From NCBI RefSeq assembly GCF_009720385.1, contig NZ_ML769304.1, forward strand, positions 124,001-188,000: DNA of 64,000 nucleotides, written 5' to 3'. The stretch is from Catellatospora vulcania. GTDB lineage: Bacteria; Actinomycetota; Actinomycetes; Mycobacteriales; Micromonosporaceae. The position numbers and the translations under genes were made by a program. Shown here piece by piece: positions 47,984 through 57,043 of this stretch. The notes below the pieces were generated by a model. It was not told where the DNA came from. It ran no database searches and saw only the letters and a program-made list of their open reading frames with translations. How positions within the stretch are numbered: position 1 is the stretch's first letter; each line of letters opens with the position of its first letter.

Positions 47984-49133
47984 AGGCGTACGGCGTCACC
48001 GAGCAGACGTTCGAGAACACGCCCTTGTCGTACCATTTCGCTGCCTGCAGCCGGTATTCGTAGGTCTGGCCGGCGGTGAGGTAGAGGTTGGTGAGCGGGT
48101 TGTCGGTGAGGAACTTGAGCTGGTAGACCTGTGCGTCCCAGGTGCCGCCGGCGAGGCGGCGCTGGAACCAGTAGCCGGTCGCACCCGGTGACTCGGTCCA
48201 CTGCAACCGGGCCATGTTCTGCCCCGCCGTGCAGGTGAGCTGGAACGGCAGCACCGGTCCGGTCGTCACGCCGGAGAGGCTGAGCGGGTAGGCGGGGCCG
48301 ATCCCGAACGCGGCGGAGAACACGTCAGCGACCGCGTCGGCGATCCGGATCTCGCCGTGGGCGTTGGGGTGCGTGCCGTCGTAGCTGTCGTGCGGTGTCA
48401 CGTTGAAGTCCGGCTGGTATCCGGCTGCTTGCGGGACGTAGGCGATCGGCGACGTCGGGGTCGACGACGCGGCCGCCAGGTCGCTCAGGCGCTGGTTGTA
48501 CTCGGCGACGCGAGCGGCGTTGTCGGCGTTGCCCGCGGCCCACTTCGTCGGCTGGATCGCCGCCAAAACCAGCCGCACGTTCGGCTTGGCCGCCCTGGCT
48601 TTGCCGACCAGGGTCTGCATGTCCGCCGCGACGGCCGCCGGGGTCCGGGTGCTGAACCAGGTCAGATCGTTGAGGCCGAGCATCACCACGACGTAGTCAG
48701 GCTGGTAGGCGCTCACCTGCGCGGCGATGGTGTCTTTTGCCCCGGTCGGGTAGCCGGAGAACGTGCCCACGAATCCGCCCCAGCGGGCGAAGTGGTCGCG
48801 GTCGAAGGCCGGATCGGCGTAGGCGTCGTTGAAGACGAAGGTGCTGCCCGCCGAGCGGATGTTGTCGAACACCTGGTTGCTCGGCCCGACGAAGTCGACA
48901 CTGACGTTGTTGGCGGTCAGGTGCTTCGAGAAGCGGTAGCGCCAGGTGTAGTCCCCGGCACTGCCCTGGGTGGTCGACGACCCCACCAGCATGATCTTGG
49001 TCGGGGTCAGCGGGTCGGCCACGGCCGGCGTCTGGACGATCAGGGAGCCCAGCATCGCGAGTACAGCGAGAATTCCGGCCGCGGCGGGACGGCGGCGCGC
49101 GGAGCCACATACGTGTGGATCAGTCGATGTCAC
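47982..49133 (-). CDS. Secreted SGNH/GDSL hydrolase with FnIII-like tail
   Basis: 383 residues from GTG 49133; upstream codons in the same frame are not protein-like. A signal peptide (AAAGILAVLAMLGSLIVQTP, cleavage after AVA) precedes the SGNH domain. Block I is VGSSTTQGSAG (Ser nucleophile with GSS instead of GDS), block III is MLGLNDLTW and block V is YDGTHPNAHGE. A ~110-residue FnIII-like module (ARLQWTESPGATGYWFQRRL) ends the protein and resembles those in the next gene. It is probably a secreted carbohydrate esterase or lipase. Confidence 0.87.
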   Translation of the reverse strand: MTSTDPHVCGSARRRPAAAGILAVLAMLGSLIVQTPAVADPLTPTKIMLVGSSTTQGSAGDYTWRYRFSKHLTANNVSVDFVGPSNQVFDNIRSAGSTFVFNDAYADPAFDRDHFARWGGFVGTFSGYPTGAKDTIAAQVSAYQPDYVVVMLGLNDLTWFSTRTPAAVAADMQTLVGKARAAKPNVRLVLAAIQPTKWAAGNADNAARVAEYNQRLSDLAAASSTPTSPIAYVPQAAGYQPDFNVTPHDSYDGTHPNAHGEIRIADAVADVFSAAFGIGPAYPLSLSGVTTGPVLPFQLTCTAGQNMARLQWTESPGATGYWFQRRLAGGTWDAQVYQLKFLTDNPLTNLYLTAGQTYEYRLQAAKWYDKGVFSNVCSVTPYA

Positions 49134-49247
49134 CTTGCTAAAACGATGCGGCACCGCCAAAAGTTGACGCCGTGCCGGCGCATTCTGCCCTGCAGCGCAA
49201 ATCCGGCGGCCGCCCCGGCGTCGTTGCCGACGCTGTCGGCGGTTCGC

Positions 49248-49301
49248 CCGTTGCCGGGGCGCTTTCTCGACCTGTGCGTCGAGCAAGCGCCCCGGCAACG
49301 G
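49248..49301. terminator. Very strong hairpin after the FnIII/CHAP gene
   Basis: Perfect 17-base arms CCGTTGCCGGGGCGCTT and inverse surround a second inner pairing CTCGAC/GTCGAG. It starts six bases after the stop of the large minus-strand gene. Confidence 0.78.
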
Positions 49302-49306
49302 TCAAC

Positions 49307-52300
49307 TCACATGACCGTCAGGTACGTGTCGAACGACGACGCGAGCACCCGCCGCCGCGAGTACGCCTCGGAGTTGACGCCGTTGTACTCCTCGATGATC
49401 ACGTATGCGCCGTCGATGCCGGCGACCCAGGCCACGTGCCCGTAGTCTCCTCGGCTGTGCTGGGCGATGGAGCCCACCACGGGAGTGGTCCAGACCGCTC
49501 CGCCGTGCTTGGGCGCTTCTTCGTCCCAGTTCTTGGCGTGCCAGTAGTTGGTGACGACGAAGCCCGGCGGGTCCGGGTTCGGATAGTGCCGCCACACTCG
49601 CGAGGCCACGAACGAGGTGCACTGCTTGCGCCAGAACCCGTACCGGTCGATCGGTGACCAGCCGCCGTTCCACGGGTAGTCGTCGACCGTGCCGAACGCC
49701 AGGATGGTGCCGGTCGAGTCAGGGCCGTAGACGCCGAACCGGTCGGCGACCACCCGGTAGGTGTAGCAGCCCGCCGCGCCGCCGACCCGGTGCGAGGTAC
49801 CCGTGATCATGAACCCGACCCGGTACCACGTCGACGTCTTGCAGACCTGCGCCTCCACGGTGTACCCGGTGGCGTTGGCGACCGTGTTCCAGGACACGTC
49901 CACGTCGGACGAGTCGACCCGGGGCACCGCCTTGACCCCGCCGGGCCGGCCCGGCGCGGTGATGGTCAGGGTGACCGCGGCGGTGTTGGAGGCCCCCGAC
50001 ATCCCGGTCAGGTTCTCGGCCTTGAGATGGAACTCGTAGCGCTTGCCCGGGGTCAGCATGCTCATCGTGAACGCGCAGCACGTGCTCAGCGGGTACTGGG
50101 CCTTCGTCCAGGCGCTTTGCCCGGCGATGCGGTAGAAGATCCAGTAGTAGACGCTGCCGGTGGAACTGGCCGTCCAGGTCAGCCTCGCCGCCGTGTCACC
50201 CTGCGCGCTCACCGACAGCCCGCCCGGCGCCTGCGGCAGCGGCGGCATCGGCCTGGCCCCGGCCGCGACCGACGCCGCCGAATCGCCTGCCAGGTTCGTC
50301 GCCCGCAGCCGGAACTCGTAATACGTGCCGTTGCTGAGCAGCCCGGCCGTGAACTGGCAGCACGTGGTGACCGGCAGCGGCAGCCGCTGCCACGTCCCGC
50401 CCGCCGGGCGCTGCTCGACCCAGTAGTACACGTTCGGAGTCGGGCTGGCCGTCCACCGCAGCGTGATCTGCCCGTCGCCCACGATCGCGATCAGGCCCGT
50501 CGGGGGCTGCGGCAGCGGCGGCAGCGGCCGTGCGCTCGCCACGTTCGAGGCCGCCGAGTCACCGTGCACGTTGTTGGCCCGCACCCGGAACTCGTACGTC
50601 GTGCCGTTGGTCAGCAGCGTCGCGGTGAACACGCAGCAGGTGCTGAGCGGGTACTGCAGCCGCTGCCAGGTGCCGCCCGCCACCCGCTGCTCGATCCAGT
50701 AGTACACGCTCGCGGTGCCACTGGCCGTCCAGCGCAACGTCACCTGCCCGTCGCCCGCGGTCGCGGTCAGGCCGCTGGGCGCCTGCGGCAGGCCGCCGGT
50801 CGCCGTCGCCCGCACCGCCGCCGTCGCCGGGCCCTCACCGCCCTGGTTCTCCGCGGTCACCTTGAACTCGTACACGTGCCCGTGCACCAGCCAGCCCAAG
50901 CTGCCCGACGTCCGGTCGGTCGGATACACCGACTTCGTGAACGACCCACCGGCCGTGACATCGCGCGAGTAGATCCAGTACAGGACGTTGCCCGCGGTGG
51001 CGTCCCAGTCCAGGTCGATGCTGCCGTCACCGGCGGCCGATGCGCGCAGGTTCGCCGGGGCCGGCGGCTTGGCATAGGTCGCGGTGCCCCGCACCGCGGC
51101 CGACGCGGGGCCGTCGCCGGTCTGGTTGGTGCCCGCCACCTTGAACTCGTACACGTGCCCGTGCGCCAGCAACCCGGCCGTGAACGTGCAGCACGTGCCG
51201 ACGGGCAGCGACAGCTTCGTGAACGCCGTCTCCCCCGCCGTCACGTCGCGCTGGTACACCCAGTAGTACAGGTCGGTGTCCGGCGCGGTCCAGTTCAGCC
51301 GCAGCTCGCCGCTGCTCAGCGATGTCACCGTCAGCCCGGTCACCTGACCGGGCAGCGGCCGCAGCGGCTTGGCCGTCACCGTGTTCGACGCCGCCGACTC
51401 CCCCGCCTGGTTCGTCGAGGTCACCTTGAACTCGTACACATGCCCGTTGGCCAGGTAACCCGCCGTCATCGTGCAGCAGGTCGAGATCGGGATGGACAGC
51501 CGCGTGAACGCGGACTCCCCCGCCGTCACATCCCGCTGGTACACCCAGTACCACGTGTCCGGGCTGCTGCTGGCACCCCAGGTCAGCTGCACCTGGCCGT
51601 TGCCCGCCACCGCGGACAGGGTGCCCGGCGCGGCCGGCAGCGGATACGACGAGACGGCCCTGGCCAGGTTCGACGCCGCCGACTCCCCGCCGGAGTTGCT
51701 GGCCACGACCTTGAACTCGTACTCGTGGCCGTGGGCGAGGTAACCGGCGGCCAGCTCGCAGCACGGCAGCGGCAGCGGCAGCTGCGTGAACGTCGTCTCA
51801 CCGGCGGTCACGTCACGCTGGAACACCAGGTAGTACACGTTGCTGGCCGGGCCGGACCAGGTCAGCCGGATCGTGCCGTTGCCCTGTGCGACGGCGGTCA
51901 GTCCGGTGGGCGCCGGCGGCAGCGCGTAGCGGGCGGTGGCCCGCACCGCCGCCGACTGCGGCGAGGTGCCCCCGCCGTGGCTGGCCGTGACGGCGAACTC
52001 GTACTCGTGGTTGTGTGCCAGCCAGGTGACGCTCAGCGTGGTGTCGCCCGGGTTGGCGTCGTTGACCGCGCTGAACGCCGTCTCACCCGCGGTCACGTCC
52101 CGGCGGAGGACGTCGTAGCGCCACGCGTACGGCACCGCCCCCCAGTTCAGCGCGATGGTGCCGTCGCTGCCCGCGACGGCGGTCAGCCCGCTCGGGGCCG
52201 GCGGGGCGGCGATGGTCACCGCGACGCTGCGCACCGCCGACGGCGGGCCCTCGCCTGCGGCGTTGCGGGCGGTGACCCGGAACTCGTACGTGTGGCCGGT

Positions 52301-53611
52301 ACGGAACCCGCCCAGCGTCTGGTTCGCGGCCGTCGGCGATGCGACCCGGGCGAAGTGGGTCTGCCCCGCGGTGACATCACGCTGATAGACGATGTAGGCC
52401 ACGCCGCTGCCGGACACCGCCGGCCAGGTCAGGCTCACCGCGCCCGTCGGGTCGCCGGCCGCGGTCAGGCCCGCCGGCGCGGCCGGCACCGCAGCCGGGT
52501 CCGGTGCCGGCACCGGCCAGGTCACGTCCACGAACCGCGGCCGGTAGATCCGCGCGTCGGCATACAGGTCCTCGCTGACCAGGCTGTGCACGTTGTACGA
52601 CACCAGCAGCTTGCCGTTGGGCGCCAGGTGCGGGTGCACTCGCGCGTCGTACACGATCACGCCCTCCCGCTGGGCCGGCTCCGGCGCGGTGAACAACTCG
52701 ACCGGGCCGGCGAACGGGCCGGTCGGGCTGCTGGCCGTGTACGCCACCGCGTGCGCGGCGAACGGGGTGTTGCTCTCCATCGTCACCACGACGTACTGCG
52801 AGCCGACCTTCTGCACCCCGAACGCGGTGCCGACCCCCGACAGGGGTAGCCGACCCGACGCCGCAGCCGAGGCTGACCAGGCGCTGCCGGTCCAGTACTG
52901 CCACGCTCCACTCAGCTCGCCCGCGGGCACCCTGGCCAGGCGGGCGAACCGCATCGCGTCGGCGGCGACGTACTCCGAACCGTAGATGTAGGTGTAACCG
53001 CCGTCCTCCAGCAGCGCCGCACCCCACGCGACGGTGTCGCCGAGCGGCAGCTCGGTGACACTGCTGACGGTCAGGCCCGGCAGGGCCATGCTCGCCAGCG
53101 CGGTGCCCGTCAGCGCGAAGTCCAGGCCGCCGTCACCGGTCTTGCGATAACGGTTGACCAGCACCTTCATCGTGCCGGCTTCGACCGTGGCGTCGGCGAT
53201 CCAGTACCACTCGCCGCTGACCGCGGACGGGATCAGTGACTGCGGGGCGGCGGCCGAGCCGCCGTGCACGGTCGAGGTCAGCGCCGCGCCGTCCTGCACC
53301 ACCAGCGAATTGTTGATCATCGGGCTGGACCGGGGTCGGCTGAAGTCGGCGTTGACCGTGCCGATCATCGTGTCGGAGAACAACCACGCCACCCGCCCGT
53401 CGGGCAGCAGCACCGACGCGGTGCTGTCGGCGCCGCTCCACCGGCCGCTGGTGTTGCCGTAGCCGGCGAACAGCTCCGTCAGCTGCGCACCGGTCATGCC
53501 GCCCGCGGGCGGCGCCGCGGCAGCCGTCGCAGGTTTCACACCGGGTGCGGTGATGAGTCCGATCAGGATTCCTGCCAGTGCCAGACCGGCGGTGTGGCGC
53601 CTTCGGCGCAT
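49307..53611 (-). CDS. Giant secreted protein: beta-propeller, ten FnIII domains, CHAP domain
   Basis: 1434 residues with a signal peptide (TAGLALAGILIGLITAPGVK). The first ~370 residues look like a five-bladed propeller of the DUF5005/glycosidase-like type (YGNTSGRWSGADSTASVLLP, VAWLFSDTMIGTVNADFSR). Ten FnIII modules follow (residues ~375-1290), each with a YQRDVTAGET-like or YYWxEQR strand and YEFKV. Six of them share a vicinal Cys pair (STCC or PCC). The C-terminal CHAP domain has C1331 (RKQCTSFVASR), H1392 (YGHVAWVAGI) and E1408. CHAP enzymes cut peptidoglycan peptides. The protein likely binds polysaccharide or cell surface and has lytic activity. Confidence 0.82.
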   Translation of the reverse strand: MRRRRHTAGLALAGILIGLITAPGVKPATAAAAPPAGGMTGAQLTELFAGYGNTSGRWSGADSTASVLLPDGRVAWLFSDTMIGTVNADFSRPRSSPMINNSLVVQDGAALTSTVHGGSAAAPQSLIPSAVSGEWYWIADATVEAGTMKVLVNRYRKTGDGGLDFALTGTALASMALPGLTVSSVTELPLGDTVAWGAALLEDGGYTYIYGSEYVAADAMRFARLARVPAGELSGAWQYWTGSAWSASAAASGRLPLSGVGTAFGVQKVGSQYVVVTMESNTPFAAHAVAYTASSPTGPFAGPVELFTAPEPAQREGVIVYDARVHPHLAPNGKLLVSYNVHSLVSEDLYADARIYRPRFVDVTWPVPAPDPAAVPAAPAGLTAAGDPTGAVSLTWPAVSGSGVAYIVYQRDVTAGQTHFARVASPTAANQTLGGFRTGHTYEFRVTARNAAGEGPPSAVRSVAVTIAAPPAPSGLTAVAGSDGTIALNWGAVPYAWRYDVLRRDVTAGETAFSAVNDANPGDTTLSVTWLAHNHEYEFAVTASHGGGTSPQSAAVRATARYALPPAPTGLTAVAQGNGTIRLTWSGPASNVYYLVFQRDVTAGETTFTQLPLPLPCCELAAGYLAHGHEYEFKVVASNSGGESAASNLARAVSSYPLPAAPGTLSAVAGNGQVQLTWGASSSPDTWYWVYQRDVTAGESAFTRLSIPISTCCTMTAGYLANGHVYEFKVTSTNQAGESAASNTVTAKPLRPLPGQVTGLTVTSLSSGELRLNWTAPDTDLYYWVYQRDVTAGETAFTKLSLPVGTCCTFTAGLLAHGHVYEFKVAGTNQTGDGPASAAVRGTATYAKPPAPANLRASAAGDGSIDLDWDATAGNVLYWIYSRDVTAGGSFTKSVYPTDRTSGSLGWLVHGHVYEFKVTAENQGGEGPATAAVRATATGGLPQAPSGLTATAGDGQVTLRWTASGTASVYYWIEQRVAGGTWQRLQYPLSTCCVFTATLLTNGTTYEFRVRANNVHGDSAASNVASARPLPPLPQPPTGLIAIVGDGQITLRWTASPTPNVYYWVEQRPAGGTWQRLPLPVTTCCQFTAGLLSNGTYYEFRLRATNLAGDSAASVAAGARPMPPLPQAPGGLSVSAQGDTAARLTWTASSTGSVYYWIFYRIAGQSAWTKAQYPLSTCCAFTMSMLTPGKRYEFHLKAENLTGMSGASNTAAVTLTITAPGRPGGVKAVPRVDSSDVDVSWNTVANATGYTVEAQVCKTSTWYRVGFMITGTSHRVGGAAGCYTYRVVADRFGVYGPDSTGTILAFGTVDDYPWNGGWSPIDRYGFWRKQCTSFVASRVWRHYPNPDPPGFVVTNYWHAKNWDEEAPKHGGAVWTTPVVGSIAQHSRGDYGHVAWVAGIDGAYVIIEEYNGVNSEAYSRRRVLASSFDTYLTVM

Positions 53612-54387
53612 GAGCCCTCCCCAGGGGTCGTCACCGCGGTCTGGCGGCGCGCCGGACGGCTCGACCGGGACGCGGGCCGGTAAAAGATATCAATACCTCG
53701 ACTCCCCGGAGGCCCCTCACCCGCTCATGACGAAGTCGTGCTGGGATCGGCGGTCAGCGCGAGAGTCCGGGCTGGCCTCGATCTTCCCGCACCTGAACGC
53801 CTGCCCGGAGAACACCCTGGCTGACGCGCAGCGGTGGCCGCTGACCTCGGGGTGCCGGCTTGTGCCATCGACGAACAGACGGCCATCAAGGTCGTCAACG
53901 GCTCCATCGAGGTGGTCTCCGAAGGGCGGTGGGCGAAGTTGCGGTGATGCCCTGGGCTCCCGTCCGGATCTGCACCCGACCGCGCTGACGAGGGCTGGCA
54001 ACCGATCCTCAGCGCTGATACACCAGCGCCGGTTCGTGCTGTACCAGCGCATTCCTGGACGGCTGCCGCTACTGCCGCGGACGGCGGCCCGCGGTGGGCC
54101 GGATCGCGCGCCGAGGACTACACGGGCAGCACGCCGGACAACACGGCAATGCGCCGGCATCGAGGATCGCCAGGCGACCGCAGGACCGCAGCCTAGCCGA
54201 GAAGACCACTTTGCCGGTTGCGGGGCCCTACCAGGTGGCGGCGACGGCCGCGATGATCGGCGCGGCGCATAGGCCGGTGAGCCTTGTCCCCTCTGCAGGG
54301 AGCGCAGGGCGGTCGTGGCCTCGGCGCGGTCTGCCGCCGGCCCCGACTGAACCTGCGCTTGAACGATCAAGGCCGCGTGACGTGGCT
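53612..54387. other. Mostly non-coding, decayed region
   Basis: 776 bases between the giant gene and the small helical protein. It includes the ribosome site GGGGAGGG of the giant gene, a small AT island with GATATC near 53688, and the peptidase remnant listed separately. From 53948 to 54387 I see no gene and no clear promoter. Confidence 0.45.
53770..53947 (+). pseudogene. C-terminal remnant of a type-1 amidotransferase/peptidase E-like protein
   Basis: The frame ending AIDEQTAIKVVNGSIEVVSE GRWAKLR-stop (stop at 53945) matches the end of the peptidase S51/class I amidotransferase-like fold. A preceding piece, SIFPHLNACPENTLADAQRW, fits the same family but lies in another frame, so the gene is frameshifted and truncated. 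Confidence 0.42.
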
Positions 54388-54774
54388 TTAGTTGAAGGTG
54401 TTGTGCTGGGTGGCGTGGTCGCCGATGATCAGACCCTTGGCGTCCGGTGCGTGCACGTTGAACTTCGCCCCCGCACTGTTGAGCAGTTCCAGGAGTCGGC
54501 GTGCGGCTTCCTCGGTCGGATCGTCGACACCGGCCGCCTCCAGCTTCGAAGTCAGCGCGGCGCTGCTGTCGGTCGCGCCGCCGTTGGCCTGCTCGACCAG
54601 CTCGCGTCCGGTGTCCGCGGCGGTGCCGCCACGACGCAGCAGGCCGACCACCAGGGACTTCAGCGTGTCGTACGCGTCGACGACCAGTTTCGTGGCCGTG
54701 CCGGCCAGGCCTGCTTTCGCGCCTTCGATCAATGCTGTGACCACCAGTGTCACCGGGTCCATCAACCCCACCAT
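54388..54774 (-). CDS. Putative Bell-like membrane effector with C-terminal amyloid-signalling motif
   Basis: 128 residues from ATG 54774 (GGAAG upstream; ATG 54762 also possible). The N-terminal ~50 residues (MDPVTLVVTALIEGAKAGLA, LVVDAYDTLKSLVVGLLRRG) form an amphipathic, Ala/Val-rich helical domain like the HeLo-analogous Bell effectors, which are thought to damage membranes. A Glu/Ala-rich helix (EAARRLLELLNS) leads to the tail GLIIGDHATQHNTFN. The segment I-G-D-x-x-T-Q-H-N is also found at the start of the divergent NLR. This is the classical effector/receptor motif sharing. Family assignment rests on size, layout and shared motif; it is my inference. Confidence 0.72.
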   Translation of the reverse strand: MVGLMDPVTLVVTALIEGAKAGLAGTATKLVVDAYDTLKSLVVGLLRRGGTAADTGRELVEQANGGATDSSAALTSKLEAAGVDDPTEEAARRLLELLNSAGAKFNVHAPDAKGLIIGDHATQHNTFN

Positions 54775-54841
54775 CCACTTCTCTTCCACGCTTGTCCACA
54801 ATGGACCAACCGCCCAGCAATGTCGATCAAGGAGTGCGGGT

Positions 54842-56992
54842 GTGGGACCTGACCGAGCAGCCTTCCACATCGATGCCGCCCACGGCCAGGGCCAGCAGAT
54901 CGGCGACCGCAACACCCAGCACAATCACTACTACAGCCCGGTGGCACGCACAACATGGCCGCTGCGGGTGGGGGTGGTGCCGCCGCTGGCCGACTGCTTG
55001 CAGGACCGGTGCCTCGAGAAAGAGATCCTGGCTGCAAGACCGGACGCCACCACGATGCCGGCGCGAGTGCTGTCGGGCATGGGCGGGGTCGGTAAGACGC
55101 AGCTGGCCGCCGCACACGCCGAACGGCTGTGGCAGCAGCGGTCACTGGACGTGCTGATATGGGTGCCGGCCAGGTCGCGTTCCGGAATCGTCGACAGCTA
55201 CACCGACGCAGCAGGCCAACTGGGCATCGACGAGGGCCTGACCGGCGAACGAGCCGCCGTCCGGTTACTGAACTGGCTGGCCGCGACCGACAAACGGTGG
55301 CTGGTCGTACTGGACGACATGGCCGATCCCGACGACCTGCGGGACCTGTGGCCGCCGCAGAACCCAGCCGGATCGACGGTGGCGACCACCCGTAGCCGCG
55401 ACGCCGCCCTGACCGGCGCTGGACGGCGCCTCGTGCAGGTCGGCCTGTTCACCTCCGAACAGGCGCGCGATTACCTGGCCGCGCGGCTCGCCGACCGGCC
55501 CGCGCTGGCCGACGATATCGACGGCTTGGCCGCCGACCTGGGCTACCTGCCCTTGGCCCTGGCCCAGGCCGCCGTCTACCTGATCAATCAGGAGCGCCCC
55601 TGCAGTTGGTACCGGTCGGCGCTGGCCGACCGCAGCCGACACCTTAGCCGGCTCGCCCCGCGCAGGCTGCCCGACCAGCACCGCGATACTGTCGCGGCGG
55701 CCTGGTCTCTGTCGATCGAGCAGGCCGACTGCATGGAACCGATCGGCGTGGCACAGCCCTTGCTCCAACTGGCCAGCCTGCTCGACCCCGACGGCATCCC
55801 CGCCGCCGTACTCACCGAACCCGAAGTCCTCGCCTGGCTCGACACCGAAACCGGCACACCCGTCGGCGCGGACGAGGTGCACGACGCGATCCGCAACCTC
55901 CACCTGCTGAACCTGGCGACCCACGACCCGGACAGTCCCACCTGGAGCCTGCGCGTACACGCTCTGGTCCAACGCGCCACCCACGACCAGACCCCACCCG
56001 AGCGGCTCGACACCGCGACCCGCGCTGCCGCTGACGCGCTGAAGTCCGCGTGGCCGCCGATCGAGACCGACCCCGAACTCGGCCAGGTCCTGCGCGCCAA
56101 CACCTTCCGGCTGCACCACATCCGCCCCGATCCGCTGTGGACCGACCACGGCGCGCATCTGGTGCTGTTCGCCGCAGGCAGAAGCCTCGGCGAGACCGGG
56201 CAGGTTGCCGAGGCCGCGGACTACTACCTGCACCTACACACCGACGCTCAGCGACGCCTCGGACCCGGCCACCCTGACACTCTGGCCGTCCGCGCCAACC
56301 TCGCCTACTGGCGAGGTGAGGCCGGGGATGCGGCTGGCGCGGCCACCTCGTTCGAGCACCTGCTGGCAGACACATTGCGGGTCCTCGGACCCGACCATCC
56401 GCACACCCTGCGCATCCGCGCCAACCTCGCCCGGTGGCGGGGTGAGGCCGGGGACCCGGCCGGTGCGGCCACCGTCTTCGAGCACCTGCTGGCAGATTCG
56501 TCACGGCTTCTCGGACCCGACGACCTCGACACCCTGACTGCCCGAGCCAACCTCGCCTGGTGGCGGGGCATGGCCGGGGACCGGACCGGCGTTGCCGCCG
56601 CGCTCGAGCCGGTGCTGGCAGAAATGGTGAGAGTCCTCGGACCCGACCACCCCGACACCCTCACCACCCGCCACAACCTCGCCTACTGGCGGGGTGAGGC
56701 CGGGGATCCGGCCGGCGCGGCCACCGCGACGGAGCATCTGCTGGCAGACCGGCTGCGGGTCCTCGGACCCGACCACCCACAGACCCTGACCACTCGCCAC
56801 AACCTCGCCGAATGGCGGGGTGAGGCCGGAGACCCGGCCGACGCGGCCACCGCGTTCGAGCACCTGCTGGCAGACACCTTGCGGGTCCTCGGACCCGACC
56901 ACCCCGACACCCTCACCACCCGCGCCAACCTCGCCCGCTGGCGAATGAGAAGCCGCGATCCGGCAGTCGTTCGTCGCGGTTGGCACGGATGA
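54842..56992 (+). CDS. NB-ARC/TPR NLR-like protein with N-terminal amyloid-signalling motif
   Basis: 716 residues from GTG 54842 with AAGGAG seven bases upstream, which fixes the start. Residues 16-31 (QGQQIGDRNTQHNHYY) hold the motif shared with the divergent small protein. The NB-ARC domain has Walker A GMGGVGKT (79-86), Walker B LVVLDD (154-159), a sensor-like STVATTRSRD and YLPLALAQAAVYL in place of GLPLA. A winged-helix-like part follows (to ~430), then six kinesin-light-chain-type TPRs of 42 residues. NLR-like proteins sense a ligand with the repeats, oligomerise and activate their partner. The C-terminus looks cut short (RWRMRSRDP). Confidence 0.85.
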   Translation: MGPDRAAFHIDAAHGQGQQIGDRNTQHNHYYSPVARTTWPLRVGVVPPLADCLQDRCLEKEILAARPDATTMPARVLSGMGGVGKTQLAAAHAERLWQQRSLDVLIWVPARSRSGIVDSYTDAAGQLGIDEGLTGERAAVRLLNWLAATDKRWLVVLDDMADPDDLRDLWPPQNPAGSTVATTRSRDAALTGAGRRLVQVGLFTSEQARDYLAARLADRPALADDIDGLAADLGYLPLALAQAAVYLINQERPCSWYRSALADRSRHLSRLAPRRLPDQHRDTVAAAWSLSIEQADCMEPIGVAQPLLQLASLLDPDGIPAAVLTEPEVLAWLDTETGTPVGADEVHDAIRNLHLLNLATHDPDSPTWSLRVHALVQRATHDQTPPERLDTATRAAADALKSAWPPIETDPELGQVLRANTFRLHHIRPDPLWTDHGAHLVLFAAGRSLGETGQVAEAADYYLHLHTDAQRRLGPGHPDTLAVRANLAYWRGEAGDAAGAATSFEHLLADTLRVLGPDHPHTLRIRANLARWRGEAGDPAGAATVFEHLLADSSRLLGPDDLDTLTARANLAWWRGMAGDRTGVAAALEPVLAEMVRVLGPDHPDTLTTRHNLAYWRGEAGDPAGAATATEHLLADRLRVLGPDHPQTLTTRHNLAEWRGEAGDPADAATAFEHLLADTLRVLGPDHPDTLTTRANLARWRMRSRDPAVVRRGWHG
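56258..56946 (+). repeat. 126-base tandem repeats encoding the TPR array
   Basis: Five full copies of 126 bases (starts 56258, 56384, 56510, 56636, 56762) and a partial sixth from 56888. The repeated protein unit has the core LGPDHPDTL then RxNLAxWRGEAGD. Long stretches of identical DNA between copies indicate recent duplication, so copy number may vary between strains. Confidence 0.85.
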
Positions 56993-57043
56993 GAACGCGT
57001 CAAGCGGCACCGTCGGCCCGGCTTTCCGTCCATGCGGTGGGTC

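Noticed and set aside
49790-52849. 1019-codon plus-strand frame inside the FnIII/CHAP gene
   Set aside because: Shadow of repeated FnIII codons; high Arg/Gly/His content and no domain. The minus-strand frame has a signal peptide and ordered domains.
54392-54841. Longer NLR N-terminus continuing upstream in the same frame
   Set aside because: This part is antisense to the small effector gene and not protein-like; GTG 54842 with AAGGAG at seven bases is the better start.
56258-56946. Regular 126-base repeats considered as a CRISPR-like array
   Set aside because: Units encode TPRs in frame, have no unique spacers and are far longer than CRISPR repeats.
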